From NCBI GenBank assembly GCA_010671975.1, contig JAAHIA010000284.1, forward strand, positions 1 to 6,477: a stretch of 6,477 nucleotides of DNA, written 5' to 3'. Below are positions 1 to 4,808 of this stretch, one piece after another (the stretch's first letter is position 1; each line of letters opens with the position of its first letter). The notes under the pieces are model-generated. The model saw only the letters and a program-made list of their open reading frames with translations, searched no databases and had not been told where the DNA came from. A program made the translations under genes and the position numbers. This stretch comes from Leptolyngbya sp. SIO4C1 (GTDB taxonomy: Bacteria > Cyanobacteriota > Cyanobacteriia > Phormidesmidales > Phormidesmidaceae).

Positions 1-569
1 TCGATCCGCTGCGGGCAGGGGCGGCTGAGCTGGTTGAGCGCCTGCAGCAGCTGGGGCTGACGGTGCAAATCTTGAGCGGCGATCGCCAGGCGGCGGCGCG
101 GGCAGTCGCGGCGGACCTGCAGCTGCCGGCAGGTCAGGTGATAGCCGACATGACGCCGGCCGAAAAAGTGAGCGCGATCGCGCAGTTGCAGAGCAGCGGT
201 CACCGCGTGGGCTTTGTCGGCGATGGCATCAACGATGCGCCAGCGCTGGCCCAAGCCGATGTGGGCATAGCGCTCAATTCAGGTACCGAGGTCGCGATGG
301 AAACGGCTGATATTGTGCTGATGCGCGATACGCTAGCGGATGTCGAAGCGGCGCTGCGCCTGAGCCGAGCTACGTTTAATAAAATTCGTCAGAACCTGGC
401 CTGGGCATTTGCCTATAACTTAGTCTGCATTCCGCTCGCGGCTGGGGCGCTGCTGCCCGCCTTTGGGATTGCGCTCAACCCTGGCTTTGCCGGTGGGTTT
501 ATGGCCTTTAGCTCGGTCAGCGTGGTGCTGAACTCGCTGCTATTGCGCTGGCAGCAGCGCGATGCCTGA
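1..569 (+). CDS. Copper-type P1B ATPase, C-terminal part (5' end outside window)
   Basis: Partial gene; the frame is open from position 3 and gives about 188 residues before TGA. P1B ATPases pump soft metal ions across a membrane using a phospho-aspartate cycle. Seen here are the end of the P domain and the last two membrane helices: SGDR at residues 25-28, the PAEK lysine motif near 52-55, and the hinge GDGINDAP at 73-80 that binds Mg and closes the phosphorylation site. The penultimate helix carries YN followed by a proline, and the last carries MAFSS...NSLLLR. Family knowledge: YN plus MxxSS in these helices marks Cu(I) ATPases (P1B-1). In cyanobacteria these are CtaA and PacS, which supply copper to plastocyanin and cytochrome oxidase; the visible part does not separate the two. 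The DKTGT site, CPC motif and metal-binding N-terminus lie outside. The GTG at 63 is an internal codon, not the start. Confidence 0.93.
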   Translation, partial: DPLRAGAAELVERLQQLGLTVQILSGDRQAAARAVAADLQLPAGQVIADMTPAEKVSAIAQLQSSGHRVGFVGDGINDAPALAQADVGIALNSGTEVAMETADIVLMRDTLADVEAALRLSRATFNKIRQNLAWAFAYNLVCIPLAAGALLPAFGIALNPGFAGGFMAFSSVSVVLNSLLLRWQQRDA

Positions 570-592
570 TCGAACACCGTCAGCTTGACCAA

Positions 593-733
593 ATGTCTAC
601 AGGTGCAAAACTGCCTATGCCGTTTGCCTATCTTCCTTTACCTGGCAGCAGTGCAGATCTCTCTGCCACCGTCTTTTTCGTTGGATTCCTTGGCTTCATT
701 GCTTGGCAGGTTTACCAGACTCGACCAAAATAG
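593..733 (+). CDS. Small single-helix membrane protein, hypothetical (46 aa)
   Basis: I do not recognise this protein. The frame ATG 593 to TAG 731-733 encodes 46 residues: a polar, proline-rich N-terminus (about residues 1-24), then one hydrophobic helix at about 25-43 (starting LSATVFFVGFLG), and a short basic tail ending TRPK. This plan matches the many one-helix subunits of cyanobacterial photosystem, cytochrome b6f and NDH complexes, but I cannot match it to PsbM, PsbK, PsbX, PetN, PsaM or another named family. It starts 23 bp after the P-type ATPase stop on the same strand, so it could be co-transcribed with it, and it converges on groEL. No Shine-Dalgarno is clear. An in-frame ATG at 617 would give 38 residues and keep the whole helix, with ACAGG some 13 bases upstream. 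Chance ORFs of this length occur, so this is a moderate call based on the well-formed helix and flanking charges. Confidence 0.45.
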   Translation: MSTGAKLPMPFAYLPLPGSSADLSATVFFVGFLGFIAWQVYQTRPK

Positions 734-761
734 TGGGTTCTAGATGAGTTCAGGCCCGCAT

Positions 762-790
762 AAAAAAGCGCGCTGCTGCGGCAGCGCGCT
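762..790 (-). terminator. Intrinsic terminator of the groES-groEL operon
   Basis: A perfect 10-bp inverted repeat, AGCGCGCTGC at 767-776 and GCAGCGCGCT at 781-790 with a 4-base loop, has an A-run on its left (762-767). Read on the minus strand this is a GC-rich hairpin followed by five or six U, the classic Rho-independent form. It lies 38 bp past the groEL stop. There is no T-run on the right, so it should act mainly on leftward transcription. It may still block or process rightward transcripts from the ATPase side. Confidence 0.92.
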
Positions 791-794
791 GAAG

Positions 795-820
795 AGGCTG
801 TCTCAGTTTGAGACCTGCCT
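795..820. other. Second stem-loop between the groEL stop and its terminator
   Basis: GTCTCA (800-805) and TGAGAC (809-814) form a 6-bp stem with a 3-base loop. AGGC (795-798) and GCCT (817-820) can extend it across a small internal bulge. No T-run follows on either strand, so it is not a terminator by itself. It could protect the 3' end of the groEL mRNA or be incidental. Confidence 0.3.
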
Positions 821-827
821 GTCGTGC

Positions 828-2459
828 TTAGTAGTCGAAGTCACCCATACCGGCCCCGGCAGCGCCAGCGCCCTCTTTCTTCTCAGGCTTGTCTACGACG
901 ATGCACTCTGTCGTCAGCACCATAGCCGCAATCGAAGCGGCGTTCTGCAGCGCTGAGCGGGTCACCTTGGCCGGGTCGACAATGCCTGCCTCGAACATAT
1001 CGGCAAACTCATTGGTAGCCGCGTTATAGCCAACATTGAAGTCTTTCTCTTTGACTCGCTCGGCAATCACAGCCCCGTTTTGACCAGCGTTCTCTGCAAT
1101 TCGCTTGAGCGGTGCTGAGAGGGCACGGTTGACGATCATTGCCCCGGTCAAGGCTTCGTCCGCCAGATTGGCATTGGCCCACTCTTCTAAGCCAGGCGCT
1201 AGGTGTGCCAGCGTTGTACCGCCACCCGGAACGATGCCTTCTTCGACTGCTGCTTTAGTGGCGTTGATGGCATCTTCTAGACGCAGCTTGCGGTCCTTCA
1301 TCTCGGTCTCAGTCGCGGCCCCCACTTTGATCACGGCCACGCCTCCCGAGAGCTTCGCTAGCCGCTCCTGCAGCTTTTCCTTGTCGTAGGTCGAGTCTGA
1401 CTCTTCAATCTGACGACGGATCTGCTCGCAGCGGGCTTTTACATCGGCTTCGTTGCCTTCAGCCACCAGCGTCGTGCTGTCTTTGGTCAGGGTGACGCGA
1501 CGAGCTGAACCCAGCATGTCAACCTTAACGCTGTCGAGCCGCAGACCGGCGTCTTCAGTAATCACCTGACCGCCGGTGAGCACAGCGATATCTTCTAGCA
1601 TGGCCTTGCGGCGATCGCCAAAGCCGGGTGCTTTCACAGCAGCAACGTTGAGCACGCCGCGCAGCCGGTTCACGACCAGGGTTGCCAGCGCTTCTTTCTC
1701 GATGTCTTCAGCAATGATCAAAAGCGGCTTGCCAGAGCGCGCTACCTGCTCTAGCACTGGCACGAGGTCCTGCACTAGCGCAATCTTCTTGTCGGTCAGC
1801 AGCAGCAGCGGCTCATCTAGAATGGCCTCCATCCGCTCAGTATCCGTAGCAAAGTAGGGTGAGATATAGCCCTTATCAAAGCGCATCCCCTCGGTAATTT
1901 CGAGCTCGGTCGTCATCGACTTGCCTTCTTCGAGCGAGATGACGCCTTCACGACCGACCTTCTCCATTGCCTCGGCAATCATCTGGCCCACCTCGGCGTC
2001 GTTGCCGGCTGAGATTGTTCCGACCTGAGCGATCGCAGTCGAATCGCCGACCGGCTGTGCCTGCTCAGCAATTCGCTCAACCAGGTAGGCAGTGGCCCGA
2101 TCGATGCCGCGCTTTAGCGCGATCGCGTTAGCCCCAGCGGCCACGTTGCGCAGGCCCTCTTTCACAATGGCGTGAGCCAGCACCGTCGCTGTGGTCGTAC
2201 CGTCACCGGCCGCATCGTTTGTCTTAGACGCCGCCTGACGAATCAGGGCAACGCCTGTATTCTCAACGTTGTCTTCTAGCTCAATCTCTTTGGCAATCGT
2301 CACCCCGTCGTTGACGATTTGAGGGGCGCCAAACTTTTTCTCAAGCACCACGTTGCGACCCTTGGGCCCCAGCGTAACCGCCACTGATTCAGCCAGAATG
2401 TCCATGCCTTTTTCTAAGGCACGGCGCGCATTTTCGTCGTAAATAATTCGCTTAGCCAT
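828..2459 (-). CDS. groEL: Chaperonin GroEL (60 kDa), GroEL1 type
   Basis: A full-length 543-residue type I chaperonin that forms a double heptameric ring in the cytosol and folds proteins with ATP and GroES. Visible motifs: LGPKGRNVVL from residue 30, DGVT with Asp51, GDGTTTAT at 85-92 with Asp86, KAPGFGDRR at 276-284 in the apical domain, LEDA with catalytic Asp396 (E. coli Asp398), and the signature AAVEEGIVPGGG at 403-414. The start MAKRII is standard for the family. The C-terminus ends in a Gly/Ala-rich stretch and GDFDY, not the GGM repeats of E. coli GroEL. Cyanobacteria usually have two groEL genes; the copy next to groES is groEL1, so this is that one. It is the second gene of the operon, 125 bp after groES, and shares the CIRCE/K-box promoter. 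I see no good Shine-Dalgarno just before ATG 2459. Confidence 0.98.
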   Translation of the reverse strand: MAKRIIYDENARRALEKGMDILAESVAVTLGPKGRNVVLEKKFGAPQIVNDGVTIAKEIELEDNVENTGVALIRQAASKTNDAAGDGTTTATVLAHAIVKEGLRNVAAGANAIALKRGIDRATAYLVERIAEQAQPVGDSTAIAQVGTISAGNDAEVGQMIAEAMEKVGREGVISLEEGKSMTTELEITEGMRFDKGYISPYFATDTERMEAILDEPLLLLTDKKIALVQDLVPVLEQVARSGKPLLIIAEDIEKEALATLVVNRLRGVLNVAAVKAPGFGDRRKAMLEDIAVLTGGQVITEDAGLRLDSVKVDMLGSARRVTLTKDSTTLVAEGNEADVKARCEQIRRQIEESDSTYDKEKLQERLAKLSGGVAVIKVGAATETEMKDRKLRLEDAINATKAAVEEGIVPGGGTTLAHLAPGLEEWANANLADEALTGAMIVNRALSAPLKRIAENAGQNGAVIAERVKEKDFNVGYNAATNEFADMFEAGIVDPAKVTRSALQNAASIAAMVLTTECIVVDKPEKKEGAGAAGAGMGDFDY

Positions 2460-2584
2460 GGTTGTGATTTGGGATTCTAGATTGGTGGTTTGGGATTTGC
2501 AGTGGTTAGCAGTGAGCCTGAATATCGAATTTTGAACCTAGAGCCGCTATCACATGGCCTCGTTCAAAATCCAAACTCTCAAAG
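2460..2584. repeat. groES-groEL spacer with degenerate heptamer repeats and an inverted repeat
   Basis: This 125-bp spacer has no gene. Positions 2466-2500 divide into five consecutive heptamers close to GATTTGG: GATTTGG, GATTCTA, GATTGGT, GGTTTGG, GATTTGC. Within them TTTGGGATT occurs exactly at 2468-2476 and 2489-2497, 21 bp (three units) apart. Similar heptamer phrasing appears on the opposite strand near the groES stop (GAGTTTGGATTTTG, reading leftward from about 2579). ATTTTGAAC (2529-2537) and GTTCAAAAT (2562-2570) form a 9-bp inverted repeat with a 24-base loop. Short tandem heptamer repeats (STRRs) are known from cyanobacterial intergenic DNA; assigning this stretch to them is inference. 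The stem could act in the groESL mRNA between the two cistrons. Confidence 0.5.
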
Positions 2585-2896
2585 CTACGCAACGACTGCC
2601 AAAATATCTTTCTCAGACAGCAGCACATAGTCGTCACCGCCGAACTTGATGTCAGTGCCGGCATACTTGGAGTAGAGCACCTTGTCACCAACGCTGACTT
2701 CAGGTGCTTGACGGCTGCCGTCATCGCTGCGCTTGCCCGGCCCAACCGCCGTGATCTCTCCTACTTGGGGCTTTTCCTTAGCTGTATCGGGTAGCAGAAT
2801 GCCCCCCGCCGTCTTTTCTTCTGACTGACTCACCTTGATCAAAACGCGATCGCCCAGCGGCGTAACGTTAGAAACACTTAAAGAGACGGCTGCCAT
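2585..2896 (-). CDS. groES: Co-chaperonin GroES (10 kDa)
   Basis: A complete 103-residue GroES. Seven copies form the lid that closes the GroEL folding chamber. Visible parts: PLGDRVLIKV at residues 13-22, the mobile loop at about 23-38 with hydrophobic tripeptide Ile33-Leu34-Leu35 that docks on GroEL, GPGKR at 52-56, and GDKVLYSKYAGTDIK at 70-84. The start is ATG 2894-2896 (protein begins MAAVSLS), which gives the usual cyanobacterial length. A strong Shine-Dalgarno GGAGAG lies 8 bases before it. The reading frame stays open upstream to a GTG inside the CIRCE element (2921-2923), which would add nine residues but is not credible. It is the first gene of the groES-groEL operon, transcribed leftward. 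Confidence 0.97.
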   Translation of the reverse strand: MAAVSLSVSNVTPLGDRVLIKVSQSEEKTAGGILLPDTAKEKPQVGEITAVGPGKRSDDGSRQAPEVSVGDKVLYSKYAGTDIKFGGDDYVLLSEKDILAVVA

Positions 2897-2904
2897 AGTT
2901 ATGA

Positions 2905-2910
2905 CTCTCC
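2905..2910 (-). promoter_or_regulatory. Ribosome binding site of groES
   Basis: On the minus strand GGAGAG is followed by eight bases and then ATG 2896. This decides the groES start in favour of MAAVSLS over the upstream in-frame GTG at 2923. Confidence 0.85.
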
Positions 2911-2916
2911 AAAAAA

Positions 2917-2943
2917 TTAGCACTCTATCGATCCGAGTGCTAA
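2917..2943 (-). promoter_or_regulatory. CIRCE operator (HrcA binding site)
   Basis: TTAGCACTC (2917-2925), nine spacer bases, then GAGTGCTAA (2935-2943). Both arms match the CIRCE consensus exactly and the spacing is the canonical nine. CIRCE is bound by the repressor HrcA, which releases on heat stress. It sits between the groES promoter and Shine-Dalgarno, covering the expected transcription start, so HrcA would block initiation or early elongation. Confidence 0.97.
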
Positions 2944-2971
2944 TTTATCGAACTGTGCGCTGCGATCGCAA
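2944..2971 (-). promoter_or_regulatory. Candidate sigma70-type promoter of groESL
   Basis: Reading leftward, TTGCGA (2971-2966) and GATAAA (2949-2944) are spaced by 16 bases and match the -35 and -10 consensus at four of six positions each. Initiation about seven bases further would fall inside the CIRCE, the usual arrangement for this operon. The -35 overlaps a HIP1 palindrome (2962-2969). The match is modest; the position relative to CIRCE is the better support. Confidence 0.5.
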
Positions 2972-2982
2972 CAGGCTGCCGG

Positions 2983-2998
2983 GTACGGGTTTCCGAAC
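2983..2998 (-). promoter_or_regulatory. K-box-like element upstream of groESL
   Basis: On the minus strand the bases are GTTCGG, AAAC, CCGTAC. From memory, the cyanobacterial groE K-box is GTTCGG-NNAN-CCNNAC, linked to light- and heat-responsive control independent of HrcA and CIRCE. All eleven fixed positions agree. It lies 12 bp upstream of the candidate -35 and 39 bp upstream of CIRCE, a suitable place for an activator or another regulator. The factor that binds it cannot be read from the sequence. Confidence 0.8.
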
Positions 2999-3175
2999 TA
3001 AAAACACAGGTTGCCTCAGATCTTCACTATCTCTTTAAACCAATGCAGGAATTCCATGTCTATAGTGCAAGTGGGAGCATCCTACCGCCAGCAATGCCCT
3101 TCAAACGTGAGTAAAGCCAAAATTTTCCTAACGACTGCTGGGTGTTTTTACTGATTTCCTTCTCGTCTTGATGAA

Positions 3176-3188
3176 GACCCTTAGGGTC
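3176..3188. promoter_or_regulatory. Short palindrome upstream of the secreted-protein gene
   Basis: GACCCT, one base, AGGGTC: a near-perfect 13-bp palindrome 32 bp before ATG 3221. As DNA it could be an operator; as RNA it gives a 5-bp stem with a 3-base loop in the leader. No known regulator site is recognised and chance is possible. Confidence 0.25.
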
Positions 3189-3220
3189 AGCGTTCAGGCC
3201 ACCCTAGTTTTCAAAAGTCT

Positions 3221-4546
3221 ATGCGTTTCAACTTAATGATTTCGCGCCGATGTTTAACAGCGTTAACGTCGGCTTTTGCGTCGTTTTGTGTTGCTGAGAC
3301 AGCGTTTGCCCAGCCAGCGCCGGTGATGCCCCCTTCACAAACGCCACCCCCCATTGTTCCTGATTCCAGCGACGCTCAGACCAATACGCAGATAACCCAG
3401 ACCGACAATCAGTATGACATTACGGGCGGCGCGCGGTCAGCTGGTGAAGCGCCTAATCTCTTCCATCGCTTTGAACGGTTTAACGTAGAAGTCAACGGTA
3501 CAGCTAACTTTGTGACGCCGGCCGATGTCGCCAACGTCATCAACCTCATCGACAGTGCTGAAGCCTCCACGATTGACGGCCTGCTGCAGGTCACAGGCGC
3601 GTCAGCCAACCTCTATCTAATCAATCCGGCGGGCGTCATCTTTGGTCAGACGGCTCGCCTCAACCTGCCAGCCAACCTGGTGGTTTCAACGGCCGATCAG
3701 CTGCTGTTTGATCAGCAGGCACTGGCCGTCGAGGATGGCAGCGGCTATGCCGCCCTGACTGGTGCACCGGCGGCCTATCGATTTACCAGCGAGACACCGG
3801 CAACTATCGAAAATGCCGGGATGCTGGCAGTTACACCGGGGCAGCAAATTTTACTTATGGGCGGCACCGTGCAGAATGACGGTACGCTCTCTGCCCGGGG
3901 CGGTCAGGTGACGCTGGCGGCCGTTCCTGGCGAGCACACGGTGCGGCTAAGTCGAACGGACGGCGTGCTCAGCTTAGAGCTAGACCCTACCGCGCTAAAT
4001 GCAAAACCGCTAGCGCTGACGGCGCTGCCAGTGCATTTGACCGGCGGTGCGATCGCAGAGGCCAGCGAGATGCTGGCATCAGCAGAGGGCGTGCAGCTAG
4101 TCTCAGCAGAAGCAACACCAGCCGCTGAAAGCGCTCAGACAGCAGCCTCATTTGCGCCGGATCTGACCCAGCCAGGCACGATCCTGGTCAGAGGCACCAT
4201 CGACGTGGGCAATCAGGTAGGCGGCGAAGCTAACCTAATTGGCGATCAGATTGTGCTGCTTGGAGCCAACATTGAGGCTAGCGGTGAGCAGACCGGCGGC
4301 CAGATTAGCATGGGCGGTCAGCCAGCCTCCACCGGCCTCAGCGCTGTCTATGTGTTTGTCGATCGTGAATCGCAGCTGTCGACTGCCAGCAGCCTCGGCT
4401 CGGGTGGCGATATCTTGATCTGGTCAGACGATACGGCCCTGTTTTACGGCACAGCCAATACGGAGGGCGCCGTTGAAGATGGCACTTTCACCATCGATGC
4501 GCAAAATCGACTAGAGCGTCTAGCGCCGCGCAATCGGCAGCGATAG
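3221..4546 (+). CDS. Compact secreted protein with two-partner-secretion (filamentous haemagglutinin N-terminal) domain
   Basis: 441 residues. Residues 1-30 look like a signal peptide: arginines at 9-10, a hydrophobic core, and AFA at 28-30 before a likely cleavage at Gln31. A proline-rich linker follows (32-48). Residues about 60-165 carry the TPS domain: ITGG at 67-70, NLFHRFERFNV at 79-89, STIDGLLQVTG at 116-126, then NLYLINPAGVIFG at 130-142, the conserved N-P-x-G-[IV]-x-F-G core. TPS domains direct export through an Omp85-type TpsB pore and start a beta-helix. Later segments (GQQILLMGGTVQNDGTLSARGG at about 207-228 is family-like; GDILIWSDDTALFYG at 396-410) resemble the first repeats of large cyanobacterial haemagglutinin-like proteins. 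Those usually run far beyond 441 residues; here the chain stops with a basic tail (RLERLAPRNRQR). No TpsB gene is in the window. Adhesin or surface role is inference. ATG 3236 (residue 6) is an alternative start; no Shine-Dalgarno is clear for either. Confidence 0.85.
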   Translation: MRFNLMISRRCLTALTSAFASFCVAETAFAQPAPVMPPSQTPPPIVPDSSDAQTNTQITQTDNQYDITGGARSAGEAPNLFHRFERFNVEVNGTANFVTPADVANVINLIDSAEASTIDGLLQVTGASANLYLINPAGVIFGQTARLNLPANLVVSTADQLLFDQQALAVEDGSGYAALTGAPAAYRFTSETPATIENAGMLAVTPGQQILLMGGTVQNDGTLSARGGQVTLAAVPGEHTVRLSRTDGVLSLELDPTALNAKPLALTALPVHLTGGAIAEASEMLASAEGVQLVSAEATPAAESAQTAASFAPDLTQPGTILVRGTIDVGNQVGGEANLIGDQIVLLGANIEASGEQTGGQISMGGQPASTGLSAVYVFVDRESQLSTASSLGSGGDILIWSDDTALFYGTANTEGAVEDGTFTIDAQNRLERLAPRNRQR

Positions 4547-4559
4547 CCTGAGGGCTTTT
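4545..4559 (+). terminator. Weak candidate terminator overlapping the stop of the secreted-protein gene
   Basis: AGCC (4545-4548) and GGCT (4553-4556) form a 4-bp stem with a 4-base loop, followed directly by T's (4556-4559). The stem is short and overlaps the TAG stop, so termination would be inefficient at best. It is the only stem-plus-T-run seen after this gene. Confidence 0.25.
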
Positions 4560-4566
4560 GGTACAA

Positions 4567-4662
4567 AGCTGTTTAGCACAGCTATCTCTAACGGGCTGGC
4601 CGCTGGCTGAGCTGTTTGTAACGGGCTGATTAGCCCCACAGGCGGCTCGCTTTGGGCTGCCT
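4567..4662 (+). repeat. Small repeats and stem-loops between the secreted-protein gene and atpB
   Basis: The 262-bp gap 4547-4808 has no convincing gene. It holds two direct repeats in the same order: AGCTGTTT at 4567-4574 and 4610-4617, and TAACGGGCTG at 4589-4598 and 4619-4628. It also holds three possible stem-loops: AGCTGT/ACAGCT (4567-4572, 4578-4583), GGGCT/AGCCC (4623-4627, 4632-4636), and a 9-bp stem with two G-U pairs (4640-4648, 4654-4662). None is followed by a T-run. They may structure the end of the upstream mRNA or a long atpB leader. Confidence 0.4.
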
Positions 4663-4725
4663 AATTCGCAGGCCGACAGCCGTTAGCACAAAATCAGGAT
4701 GGCTGCTGAGAACGAGACATCTAGT

Positions 4726-4731
4726 GATAAT
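4726..4731 (+). promoter_or_regulatory. Candidate -10 box for atpB
   Basis: GATAAT matches the sigma70 -10 at five of six positions, 77 bp before the atpB start, in DNA that turns A/T-rich downstream. I find no good -35 at the right distance, so this is only a candidate. Confidence 0.25.
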
Positions 4732-4792
4732 CTGTAATGTGGCACTTTAAAAATTGAAATCAAATAAAAGTCGCCGAAGTAGCTAAACCCTT

Positions 4793-4801
4793 AGGATAAG
4801 G
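4793..4801 (+). promoter_or_regulatory. Ribosome binding site of atpB
   Basis: AGGA (4793-4796) and AAGG (4798-4801) precede ATG 4809; the second is seven bases away, a normal Shine-Dalgarno distance. This supports ATG 4809 as the start. Confidence 0.55.
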
Positions 4802-4808
4802 CGCAAGC

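Noticed and set aside
63..65. GTG 63 as the start of a short separate protein
   Set aside because: The same frame is open to the window edge and the residues before it (ending VERLQQLGLT) continue the P-type ATPase P domain.
744..956. Frame across the groEL 3' end and terminator, and other long frames opposite groEL, groES, atpB and the secreted-protein gene
   Set aside because: They are antisense or out-of-phase shadows of well-supported genes, with no domain or start signals.
2897..2923. In-frame upstream start (GTG 2923) that would lengthen GroES by nine residues
   Set aside because: The codon lies inside the CIRCE element at the likely transcription start; ATG 2896 has a good Shine-Dalgarno and gives the standard MAAVSLS start and 103-residue length.
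3061..3066. TATAGT as a -10 box for the secreted-protein gene
   Set aside because: Five of six bases match, but no acceptable -35 is at 16-18 bp; the nearest TTTAAA is 21 bp away. It lies 155 bp before the start. Too weak to list as a promoter.
3043..3114. 23-codon frame starting ATG 3043 between groES and the secreted-protein gene
   Set aside because: No ribosome binding site, no recognisable composition or domain, and very short; chance ORF.
3221..3265. Twin-arginine (Tat) export signal in the secreted protein (SRRCLT)
   Set aside because: The arginine pair is present but the hydrophobic F-L-K positions of the Tat motif are not met, and TPS proteins are normally Sec-exported.
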